A stretch of 48,073 bases of DNA, from positions 1 to 48,073 of IMG/VR virus record IMGVR_UViG_3300020000_000025, one strand, 5' to 3'. This DNA is from a virus. The notes beneath the pieces were generated by a model. That model had not been told where the DNA came from and did not search any database. It worked only from the letters and a program-made list of their open reading frames with translations. Position numbers and translations under genes: made by a program. Of the stretch, positions 41,060 through 48,073 are shown piece after piece. Position 1 is the stretch's first letter. Every line of letters starts with the position of its first letter.

Positions 41060-42295
41060 ATGTTAAATCGGGTAAGACTTCCATTCTATTTGAGCAAGCC
41101 GCAATACCCGGCTGAGGAAGATATTTATCTAAAAGGTAACGGGCGAAGGGTTGTATTAAAGTCAATCGTGAGTAAAGTAATGGACGGACGGACAGATTAT
41201 ATGCCTTATAAGTTACACGAAAGACTAACCATTGCACTGAGGCATGACGAAGTAAACGTTGAAGGGGAAAATTTTGTTGGTTCAATAAGAATGTCAGGAG
41301 CTTATGATATTGCATGGCAGGAGTTTTTAGATTACCCTGTTGCTCCGGGTAACTTTAAAGCATTTGAGGAAGAGTTTGTTGCCCGTTCTAATAAATGTGA
41401 TATATGCGAACCTGCGGGTAATTTAACTTTAGAAAATGATACTTTTGAAGATACACTTGATGAAGGAACAGAATATTCAATTAACGTAGCTGAGAATGAT
41501 AATATTTGTTGTGATAGTCCTGTTTTCTCGATTGAAAGTTTCGATACTGATTATGTGGACACGATTGATATCACACAACTTGGAGTTGTTACTTTAACGC
41601 TTAAAACCCCTTTAGATTCTGCTCCTGATAAATTATTATTTACTTATAAGATTGTTTGTGGTAATGGACAGGAGGCTACGGCAGACGTTTACGGAACAGT
41701 AGAAGGAAGTAATACTCCTTTGTGTGAAGCTCCATTAAGTGTTGCAACGAATGCGGTTGATCCTTCAGATAATCCGGCTGAGATTCACGCTGACTGGATT
41801 GAACCTTCAGGTGGTGCGCCTACGGACGGTTACTACTGGCAATTATTAAATGAAGCAGGGGACACGGTAATAAGTTTCGGCAGTACGACGGATTTATTTG
41901 TAAACATAAATTCTCTGGATTGTGACACAACTTATAAATTCAGAGTAAGGTCAGTTTGTGATGATTCAATAGGGGATTTTAGCGCATGGGTAGAAGATGA
42001 GATAACAACAACTTGCGAAGAAACTAAAAATATTTTCTTAGTAAACGAAACAGGAGGGGCGGTTCAGGTTGATGTGGATGGTGTGAATTGGAATTTCGCA
42101 ACCGGAGTAAATGGAAACATGGAAATATTCCCTAACTCAGTTTGGAAAAATGAATCCGGTTCGACGTTGAAATTTAGATTCCTTCAATCAATGCCAGCGA
42201 CTTTAATAACAGAACAGGTTTTAGCGAACAATGCGACTTATGTTTTACCTGCTGATGTTTCACTTTATAATTATGTAAGAGTATCAATACCATGA
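41060..42295 (+). CDS. Tail protein with fibronectin type III domain
   Basis: 411 aa. The first ~110 residues are basic and unlike the rest. Residues ~215-310 form a fibronectin type III-like domain (DNPAEIHADWIEPSGGAPT; TTYKFRVRSVCDDS). The C-terminal ~85 residues are beta-rich (VQVDVDGVNWNFATGVNGN). Fn3 domains are common on tail proteins. It overlaps the glycosyltransferase gene by 4 bases. Confidence 0.55.
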   Translation: MLNRVRLPFYLSKPQYPAEEDIYLKGNGRRVVLKSIVSKVMDGRTDYMPYKLHERLTIALRHDEVNVEGENFVGSIRMSGAYDIAWQEFLDYPVAPGNFKAFEEEFVARSNKCDICEPAGNLTLENDTFEDTLDEGTEYSINVAENDNICCDSPVFSIESFDTDYVDTIDITQLGVVTLTLKTPLDSAPDKLLFTYKIVCGNGQEATADVYGTVEGSNTPLCEAPLSVATNAVDPSDNPAEIHADWIEPSGGAPTDGYYWQLLNEAGDTVISFGSTTDLFVNINSLDCDTTYKFRVRSVCDDSIGDFSAWVEDEITTTCEETKNIFLVNETGGAVQVDVDGVNWNFATGVNGNMEIFPNSVWKNESGSTLKFRFLQSMPATLITEQVLANNATYVLPADVSLYNYVRVSIP

Positions 42296-43149
42296 CAGGA
42301 ATATTAATCATAGCAACCAAACACCCATATTATGGTAGAATGGCATATAACCTTGCTGCCTCTATTAAAGCTGCAAATAAAGAATGTCCTGTTTGCATTT
42401 TGCATTCAGGAAGAGGACTTGCTCACCTCTCATCTTATCAGCAAGAAATATTCGATACTGTTATTGAAATCAAAGAGAATGATATGGGAGTCGGAACAAA
42501 GCTCTTGGCGATTGACTATACTCCGTATGACAATACGCTTATGATAGATGCCGATAACCTTTGGTTTCAAAAAAGAGACCCTTCGGCTTTATTTAAAGAG
42601 TTGGAAGATGTAGATTTTTCAGCGATAAGTGAAGGTTATATTGATTTTGCCACAGGTCACAACGAACTAAGAACAGACTATTTCATGTGGGCAAATATTG
42701 ACGAACAAAAAAACGCTTATAACCTTACGGGTAAACTTTATCAATTCAGGTCTGAAGTAATGTGGTTTAAAAAGACAGAAAGGATAATTGAAATGTTCGA
42801 CAAGGCTAAAGAGATTTTCCACGATCCTAAAATAGAGTTTATGAAATTTGGAGGTGTGATGCCTGATGAACTTCCTTTAAATATTGCTTGTTCTATTTAT
42901 GGGATAGTTCCGCACTCGTATAAATGGCAACCATGTTTCTGGGACAGAATACACAAGAACGAAAGCAAAAAAGATTCAGGTCTTTACGAGAAGTTTTGGT
43001 TAATGAGTACGGGAGGAAATTCGGTAACGGCTTATTGTGTTAAGTTATATAATCGCCTCGCAGGGGCGGCTTGTTATAAATTAGGGCTGCAATTTTTATT
43101 TACCTTACAGCCAAAAAAAAGAGTAATTGAAGAAAGAAAAATAATGTAA
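42292..43149 (+). CDS. Glycosyltransferase (GT8-like, GT-A fold)
   Basis: 285 aa. GILIIATKHPYYGRMAYNLA at the start and MIDADNLWF (~84-92), with the DxD-type Asp-Ala-Asp, mark a nucleotide-sugar transferase of GT-A type. VGTKLLAIDYTPYDNTLMI precedes the metal site. It lies between a tail protein and the portal gene, away from the main sugar cassette, with 4-base overlap upstream and 1-base spacing downstream. Virion glycosylation is a reasonable but unproven use. Confidence 0.65.
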   Translation: MTGILIIATKHPYYGRMAYNLAASIKAANKECPVCILHSGRGLAHLSSYQQEIFDTVIEIKENDMGVGTKLLAIDYTPYDNTLMIDADNLWFQKRDPSALFKELEDVDFSAISEGYIDFATGHNELRTDYFMWANIDEQKNAYNLTGKLYQFRSEVMWFKKTERIIEMFDKAKEIFHDPKIEFMKFGGVMPDELPLNIACSIYGIVPHSYKWQPCFWDRIHKNESKKDSGLYEKFWLMSTGGNSVTAYCVKLYNRLAGAACYKLGLQFLFTLQPKKRVIEERKIM

Positions 43150-43150
43150 A

Positions 43151-44908
43151 ATGCCTAAAATAATTTTTACTCCTGAAGAACTTGCTTACTACTTTGACCC
43201 TTCTTACAAGTCAGAGATAGGAGTTAAGTCTAAGGAATTTGAAACCGATTTCCGTATTCATGCGGACGGGATATTCCCCGATAAAATTATTTCTCAGGCA
43301 AGACCTAATGAGAGTACAGAAGTATTTAATTACAGGAAAACTATTTGGCAACCAAAAACAAAACCATCTTTTAATAAAGTATTTTCTTCACTTCAAAAAA
43401 TCCGTAGGAGTTCTGATTGGTCAGTTAAATTCAATGAAACAAGTTTTAAAATACCCGAAGGTGAGACTTTAGAAGATTACTTAACTGCTTACTATCCTAA
43501 GTTTGAAAGTTTAGAGAAGTATATGTTTGACGTTTGGCTTCGTGAATACTTAATAGACCCTAATGCGGTTTGTGCAGTTTTTCCAGGTGAGGCAAAAGAA
43601 GAAACAGAATTTAAAGAACCGATTGCGGAGATATTTAATTCCTGCTTAGTAGTATTTTTTAAGTCAGAAGATTACGTTGTACTTAAAAATCCTTTGGGAA
43701 CAACGTTCAAAGACGATAGGGGCAATGAACACGACGGAGATTCTTATTATATCTTAACAACTACTCAGTATTTAAAATACGATCAGATTAACGTTAAAAG
43801 GGAATTTAAGTTAGTTTCTGATATTGACCATGAAATTGGTTATTTACCGGCTTGGAAATTGGGAGGAGTTTTGATTAAATCTTTGGACGGTGAACTTTTA
43901 TACGAAAGTAAAATAGCTGGTATGCTTCCAGAGTTAGACGAAGCAGTTAGGGAGTATTCAGATTTACAAGCTGCGGTTATTATGAACATCTTTCCTGAAC
44001 GTTGGGAAATGGCAACGGCTGAATGTAACACTTGTCACGGTACGGGTAAGATCACAAACCAAAACGAATCAAGCGGTTTTAGTTCGTGTAATAATCCTAA
44101 TTGTGTGGCAGGGTATGTTGTAAGCCCTTATTCTAAAGTCTTGGTTAAACCGGCTGATATAGGTCAACAGATGGCAATTCCTCCGGTTGGTTATGTGGAA
44201 AAGCCTGTTGAGATTGTAGAACTTCAGGATAAGAGGGTTGAAAAACATATTTACAATGCTCTGGCTGCGATAAATATGCAATTCCTTTCCGATGTTCCTT
44301 TAGTTGAATCAGGATTAGCGAAAGGAGTGGACAGGGACGAGGCGAGTAATTTCGTTCACTCAGTCGCCGAGGATTTAGTTAATTCAATGGAGCAAATTTC
44401 TTACAATGTTTCTATTTTAAGATTCGGGGTTCAGCACTCAGAAACTGAGATTGAAGAAATGCAACCGGAGATAACTGTTCCTGAAAATTTCGATTTGTTT
44501 TCTATCAAGTTGGATGAGGAAGAACTTCAGAACGCAAAAACTAATAAATTAAATCCGGCTATTATCAATGAAATGGAAATTGAGTACGCAAATAAAAAGT
44601 TTGCGGGAAAACAAGAGATTCAACAAAAACTTTCTGCGGTTTTAACTCTTGATCCTTTGGCGAATGTTTCCGAAGATGACAAAGCAATGAGGCTTACAAA
44701 TAACGGTATCACTCAAGAAGATTACATTCTTTCTTGTAATATAAATTCATTTGTGGAAAGGGCTATAAGCGAGAATCCGAATTTCTTAGTTTTAGATACT
44801 AAACAACAAAAGGAAATTCTTTTAACTTACGTTGCTGAAGTAACCGAGAAGGCTACAATGAAAGGACAACTTACAAAAGAGCAAGAGTTAGCTAATGCCG
44901 GATTATAA
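43151..44908 (+). CDS. Portal protein with zinc-finger-like insertion
   Basis: 585 aa, typical portal length, directly followed by a MuF-like head protein as in many phages. Residues ~292-325 contain a DnaJ-type cysteine array (CNTCHGTGK ... CNNPNC), unusual within a portal. After it come a long helical part and an acidic C-terminus. The portal forms the dodecameric DNA channel at one capsid vertex. Identity comes from synteny, size and general layout. Confidence 0.7.
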   Translation: MPKIIFTPEELAYYFDPSYKSEIGVKSKEFETDFRIHADGIFPDKIISQARPNESTEVFNYRKTIWQPKTKPSFNKVFSSLQKIRRSSDWSVKFNETSFKIPEGETLEDYLTAYYPKFESLEKYMFDVWLREYLIDPNAVCAVFPGEAKEETEFKEPIAEIFNSCLVVFFKSEDYVVLKNPLGTTFKDDRGNEHDGDSYYILTTTQYLKYDQINVKREFKLVSDIDHEIGYLPAWKLGGVLIKSLDGELLYESKIAGMLPELDEAVREYSDLQAAVIMNIFPERWEMATAECNTCHGTGKITNQNESSGFSSCNNPNCVAGYVVSPYSKVLVKPADIGQQMAIPPVGYVEKPVEIVELQDKRVEKHIYNALAAINMQFLSDVPLVESGLAKGVDRDEASNFVHSVAEDLVNSMEQISYNVSILRFGVQHSETEIEEMQPEITVPENFDLFSIKLDEEELQNAKTNKLNPAIINEMEIEYANKKFAGKQEIQQKLSAVLTLDPLANVSEDDKAMRLTNNGITQEDYILSCNINSFVERAISENPNFLVLDTKQQKEILLTYVAEVTEKATMKGQLTKEQELANAGL

Positions 44909-45833
44909 TGAACTAATAAAAACTATTGACGATGCTATAAATGGCTTCAATGATTCTATTCCTAAGATTCAAAAAGAAATACTTGCCGATGTTTTAGACC
45001 AAATAAAAAAGTTTGACACAAGGGATAAAAGGATCACGAATACGGTCAAGAACATTCGACTGCTTAACACTATTAAAAACCGTTTAAAGAAAATTATCTT
45101 AACTGATAATTACAAGAGTGAAGTAAAAGAGTTTCTAAAGGTTTTTACCGATGTTTCCACTTTCCAAAACGCTTACTTTGCTGAAGCTGAAAAGAACTTT
45201 AAACCTCCTGCTATTGTAAAGGAAATAAAATCCCAAACTATTGAGGACACCATTAACCGTTTAACTGAAGCCGGAATAGGGGTAAATGTTTCCGATAAGA
45301 TTGCTGAACTATTAAAACAAAACGTTACAACAGGAGTTAAATATTCTGACTTAGCCAATCAGCTACGGGAGTATATTTTAACAACCGAAACGCCTGGAGT
45401 TCTTGAAAGATACGTTAAACAAATAGCCACAGATTCGGTTAATCAATATTCGGCTCAGTACATGAACACGATATCAGGCGATTTGGGTTATGAGTGGTTC
45501 AGGTATCAGGGGAAAGATATTTTAACGACCCGTCCCTTCTGCGATGCTATGACGGACAGAAAGTTTTTCCACATTTCAGAAGTTCCCGATTTGTTAGAAG
45601 CCAAAGACCTTTATTATTCAAGTGAGGAAGGACAAAAGCCAGTTCCTATTTATGAAAAGACAGGACTTCCAAACGGAATGATACCGGACACAAATGCAGA
45701 AAATTTCTTTGTTAGACGGGGAGGATATAATTGCGGTCATCAGGCGTTCCCGTTAATAGAAAGATTAGTACCTTCGGAAGTAAAAGAAAGAGTATATGCA
45801 ACAGCAGCTTACAAGAGATGGAAACAGAGTTAA
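44895..45833 (+). CDS. MuF-type minor head morphogenesis protein
   Basis: 312 aa. The C-terminal half has DILTTRPFCDAMTDRKFFH (~206-224) and FVRRGGYNCGHQAFPLI (~272-288), the Mu gpF-like head morphogenesis pattern. The N-terminus is helical. It overlaps the portal gene by 14 bases. Its last codons (VPSEVKERVYATAAYKRW) have a related second copy after the HNH gene, so the present 3' end was probably brought in by that gene. Confidence 0.75.
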   Translation: MPDYNELIKTIDDAINGFNDSIPKIQKEILADVLDQIKKFDTRDKRITNTVKNIRLLNTIKNRLKKIILTDNYKSEVKEFLKVFTDVSTFQNAYFAEAEKNFKPPAIVKEIKSQTIEDTINRLTEAGIGVNVSDKIAELLKQNVTTGVKYSDLANQLREYILTTETPGVLERYVKQIATDSVNQYSAQYMNTISGDLGYEWFRYQGKDILTTRPFCDAMTDRKFFHISEVPDLLEAKDLYYSSEEGQKPVPIYEKTGLPNGMIPDTNAENFFVRRGGYNCGHQAFPLIERLVPSEVKERVYATAAYKRWKQS

Positions 45834-46308
45834 GCAAATTCCTGATTATCCAGATTATTTTATAACAGAAGGTGGTGCAGTTTGGAGTGATAAAAGTAAT
45901 AGATGGTTAAGGTTTAATATTGGCAAAATGGGCAAGGGGTATAAGAGAACTGCATTAGGAAATGATAAATGGCTTGTTCATAGATTGGTCGCTTTGACTT
46001 GGGTTAAAAATCCAGAGAATAAAAAGCACGTTAATCATAAAGACGGTAACACATTAAATAATCATTACACAAATATTGAATGGTGTACGCCGAAAGAAAA
46101 TATTGAACATTCATGGGCAATAGGAACAACCAAAAGAAATGCTTTCCATAATTCAAATGAAAATAATCCGAAGGCCAAATTAACTAACTGTCAAGTTTTG
46201 GCAATCAGGAAAAGCGAATTAACGACAAGACAATTAGGTGAAATTTTCGGGGTTGACTACGGGTTAATTGGCAGGATAAAAAGATTTGAACGGTATAAAA
46301 ACGGTTAG
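45796..46308 (+). CDS. NUMOD4-HNH homing endonuclease invading the MuF 3' end
   Basis: 170 aa. NUMOD4-like start (VKQIPDYPDYFITEGGAVWS), HNH core (VNHKDGNTLNNHYTNIEWC, ~79-97), C-terminal helix-turn-helix (VLAIRKSELTTRQLGEIFG). It starts 38 bases inside the MuF gene, and a decayed MuF end follows its stop. It is a mobile gene that inserted into the MuF 3' region. Confidence 0.85.
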   Translation: MQQQLTRDGNRVKQIPDYPDYFITEGGAVWSDKSNRWLRFNIGKMGKGYKRTALGNDKWLVHRLVALTWVKNPENKKHVNHKDGNTLNNHYTNIEWCTPKENIEHSWAIGTTKRNAFHNSNENNPKAKLTNCQVLAIRKSELTTRQLGEIFGVDYGLIGRIKRFERYKNG

Positions 46309-46376
46309 TTCCTAAAGATATTCAGGACAGGGTTAAGGCTACGGCGGCTTATAAAAGATTTCACAATTCCAAATAA
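46308..46376 (+). pseudogene. Orphan C-terminal remnant of the MuF gene
   Basis: In frame from 46308 to TAA 46374-46376 it reads VPKDIQDRVKATAAYKRF then HNSK, matching the MuF ending VPSEVKERVYATAAYKRW then KQS. It has no start codon of its own. It is best explained as the original MuF 3' end left behind when the HNH gene entered with its own version. Confidence 0.75.
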
Positions 46377-46455
46377 ACCCCATAACTTAGTTTAGGATTT
46401 TTCAAGGAATACAATATATCAAAGATAAATATTTATGACGCAGAAAAATCCTAAT

Positions 46456-46906
46456 GGCGGGACACTCTTAAAATATTAAATTCATGCGTTTTCTTATAAG
46501 GCTGTTTTATGTTAAATCGCAGCATTTATTTTGTAAGTTTTTTATACAAAATAAATTTAGGGAAGTTCTTTAAAATAAAAAAGCGGCCACTCAATTTGGG
46601 TGTGCCGCTTTCGACCTTAGAATAGTCTCAAGATGATTTGGAGTAAAATAATCAGGTAGATTAAGAACCTTACTGACATTGTAAACTCCATTTTGCACTT
46701 CATACTGCGAAAGTTTAAAAGTGTTATGAGCTATTAGCCAGTTATACATCAACTGACTCAAAGGTTGAGCAACCGATGTATGATTGCTCCAATTAAAAGC
46801 TATTTCAATATGCGTGAAGTAGCTTTTTTATTTTAAAGAACTTTGTGCGTTGGCCTGACATTTAACATCAAAACAATTATAACGAAAACGCATTCCTTGT
46901 CCCGCC
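46456..46906. ncRNA. Large structured non-coding element, ~450 nt
   Basis: No convincing ORF. Nested long-range helices: P1 GGCGGGACA (46456-46464) with TGTCCCGCC (46898-46906); P2 ATGCGTTTTC (46484-46493) with GAAAACGCAT (46884-46893); P3 46504-46516 with 46861-46874, one bulge; P5, 22 perfect pairs, 46563-46584 with 46822-46843. Local hairpins: P4 ATTTATTTTGTA/TACAAAATAAAT (46524-46556), AAGCGGC/GCCGCTT (46581-46610), ATACATC/GATGTAT (46744-46781) around GGTTgagcAACC, and AAAAGCTA/TAGCTTTT plus T6 (46795-46829). Unequal internal loops favour RNA over transposon ends. Strand is not settled; most genes here run rightward. The flanks 46377-46455 and 46907-46985 hold nothing else I can name. 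Confidence 0.7.
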
Positions 46907-46985
46907 AATAAGTTTTGGGGTTTATTTTGGCCATGTACTTAACATAATGTATAAGATAATTTTTATTATGTTAATTAGAAATTCT

Positions 46986-46993
46986 TATATTTG
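46986..46993 (+). promoter_or_regulatory. TATATTTG -7 element before the 47003 gene
   Basis: TATATTTG matches the Bacteroidetes -7 box; the expected -33 region is only TTTA/TTTT-like. The ATG at 47003 follows after 9 bases, so the leader would be very short. Confidence 0.4.
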
Positions 46994-47002
46994 GTAAAAA
47001 AT

Positions 47003-47332
47003 ATGTCACTTCTTTTATCTAAAAAGCATCTCAGGGTTGAAATTCCACAAACCATTGATGGTATTCATTTGCTTTACGATGATAATAAAAACGTAGTAAT
47101 CAAAACTGTTTATTTACCTTTTTCAGCAAAGAGAAGTATTGAGAGCAATCAGGCTAAAAAACCTGACCATCTTAGGGCAAAAATTACCATTGAAGAAGGT
47201 GATTTGGTTGAAAAGACTGACTTAAAAGAAACCGGACAATTTACACCTGAACAGATCGAGAAGTTAAAAGGAATGACAAAAAATAAGGGCGGCAGACCGA
47301 AGAAAATAACAGAAGAAAACGAAAATAATTGA
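47003..47332 (+). CDS. Small protein with AT-hook-like C-terminus, upstream of scaffold
   Basis: 109 aa from ATG 47003, rather than the TTG at 46991 that lies within the promoter. The first ~60 residues look like a small beta domain (KHLRVEIPQTIDGIHLLYD; NVVIKTVYLPFSAKRSIES). The C-terminus KNKGGRPKKI carries a GRP core flanked by lysines, as in AT-hooks. It lies just before the micropeptide and scaffold, so it probably belongs to the head operon. No family recognised. Confidence 0.55.
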   Translation: MSLLLSKKHLRVEIPQTIDGIHLLYDDNKNVVIKTVYLPFSAKRSIESNQAKKPDHLRAKITIEEGDLVEKTDLKETGQFTPEQIEKLKGMTKNKGGRPKKITEENENN

Positions 47333-47334
47333 TT

Positions 47335-47385
47335 ATGTGTTGCGGCAGACCTAAACCATCACGTCCAAGACCTAAACCCAGATAA
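47335..47385 (+). CDS. Second copy of the 16-residue micropeptide
   Basis: Same peptide as at 7-57, one synonymous codon change. It begins 2 bases after the stop of the 47003 gene, showing the true genomic context of the copy at the left edge. Confidence 0.5.
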   Translation: MCCGRPKPSRPRPKPR

Positions 47386-48073
47386 ATGGCAAAAGTAAAA
47401 CTTCATTCGTTTTTATTCTCTTTAGCAGAAAAAGCCGGAATTGATCCTAAAGATGCCGGACTTACTGAAATACTTTCTAATCAGGCTTTGGATAATGTTG
47501 AATTATCTAAGGATTTAGAGAGTGCAATAAACAAAAGTTTACTTTCTGTTGTGGATGCAAAAAATAACCATCCGGAAATAAAGACACACTACTTCGCTGA
47601 GATCATGGCGAATGTGGATAGGTCATTAGATGATTTTTACGCAGCATCAGGTTTGGATAAGAGTGTTATTGACGAGGTTTCTAAAGAAAGGAGTTCTACA
47701 AAAAGGATTGCTCTTTTGGGGACTAAGTTAAAAGAGGTCATTGAAGGGGCAAGTAAGGCAACTAAAAAACCTTCCGATAATGAGGCTGCTTTGAATCAGC
47801 AAATAAATGATCTTAATGAAAAATTAAGAGTTGAAAAAGAAGGACGTAAAGCCGACAATGATAAGTCCAAAGGTGAAATGAATCAGTTTAAAACGGAACT
47901 TAATTTAAACAATAAAACAGGCTCAGTTAAAACGATATACGATGAATTGCCTTCAGACGTAAGAGCAATTTCAATAAGAAATATTTTAGAAAAAGAACTT
48001 CAAGATAGCAACGCATCCTTTATCCTTGATGAAAACGGTAGTTTGAAACTGCAAAAAAAGGACGGTTCAAACT
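47386..48073 (+). CDS. Scaffold gene, variant copy cut by contig end
   Basis: Same frame and sequence type as 58-975, truncated by the contig edge. Most differences are synonymous; a variable linker differs around residues 120-139 (one residue longer). The last ~106 bases are identical to 637-742. Confidence 0.75.
   Translation, partial: MAKVKLHSFLFSLAEKAGIDPKDAGLTEILSNQALDNVELSKDLESAINKSLLSVVDAKNNHPEIKTHYFAEIMANVDRSLDDFYAASGLDKSVIDEVSKERSSTKRIALLGTKLKEVIEGASKATKKPSDNEAALNQQINDLNEKLRVEKEGRKADNDKSKGEMNQFKTELNLNNKTGSVKTIYDELPSDVRAISIRNILEKELQDSNASFILDENGSLKLQKKDGSN

Larger units (their letters stand above)
47335..48073. repeat. Right copy of the terminal repeat
   Basis: Partner of 7-742. A mostly synonymous difference pattern shows two naturally diverged versions of one locus, either strain variants in the assembled population or, less likely, a true duplicated scaffold start. 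Confidence 0.85.

Noticed and set aside
45796-46376. Group I or II intron in the MuF gene with the HNH as intron ORF
   Set aside because: The upstream exon already contains its own version of the C-terminus, so splicing would duplicate it; no conserved intron core was recognised.
46456-46906. Insertion sequence or MITE with terminal inverted repeats
   Set aside because: The complementary segments are broken by internal loops of unequal size and nested around local hairpins; no transposase and no target-site duplication was seen.
1-48073. CRISPR array, integrase, attachment site or cI-type repressor
   Set aside because: No regularly spaced repeats, no tyrosine or serine recombinase motif and no typical repressor were seen; there is no direct support for a temperate life style.

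Overview
The window looks like one essentially complete genome of a tailed phage (siphovirus type) infecting a Bacteroidetes host. The phage call rests on terminase, portal, MuF-like head protein, scaffold, major capsid, tail tube, tape measure and endolysin genes packed almost without gaps. The host call rests on three things. Four consecutive secreted proteins are predicted to be cut just before a glutamine (the Bacteroidetes Q-rule). Promoters have the form TTTG-N19-TAnnTTTG. The coding style is AT-rich with few Shine-Dalgarno sites. Bases 47335-48073 repeat bases 7-742 with many, mostly synonymous, differences and an exact final ~106 bp. The map therefore closes into a circle of about 47.33 kb assembled from at least two close variants.

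Layout. 7-4759: a 16-residue peptide, scaffold, major capsid, connector and completion genes, tail tube. 4794-8492: secreted fibre-like proteins. 8492-11364: lysis block (membrane proteins, candidate holins, a candidate unimolecular spanin, an M15 peptidase endolysin). 14998-11386, leftward: small early-type genes with two DUF551-like proteins and an HNH/AP2 endonuclease. 15018-15110: divergent promoters. 15111-20967, rightward: LuxR-type HTH protein, SSB-like protein, NinG, replication-initiation-like protein, DUF6633-like protein, DNA methyltransferase. 20969-22658: terminase subunits. 22671-31169: an Ig-like protein, a run of terminator-like hairpins, then a cassette of glycosyltransferases and methyltransferases. 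31177-42295: small genes, tail chaperone with a -1 frameshift site, tape measure and distal tail proteins. 42292-46376: another glycosyltransferase, portal, MuF and an HNH endonuclease that has displaced the MuF 3' end. 46456-46906: a large structured, apparently non-coding element. 47003-47332: a small gene before the scaffold.

How it fits together. No DNA polymerase, integrase or cI-like repressor is visible, so replication probably uses the host machinery and there is no direct sign of lysogeny. Four homing-endonuclease-type genes (13486, 30010, 33766, 45796) show heavy colonisation by mobile genes. Five or six glycosyltransferase-like and three SAM methyltransferase-like genes suggest a glycan that is built and methylated by the phage, on the virion or the host surface.

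The strongest novelty candidates are: the ~450-nt element at 46456-46906, held by four long-range helices including 22 perfect base pairs; the glycan cassette; the pseudoknot-capable leader at 18436-18507; a shared phage promoter ending TTAGCGT; the MuF C-terminal remnant after the HNH gene; and the micropeptide before the scaffold. All functional calls come from reading the sequence; no database search was run.
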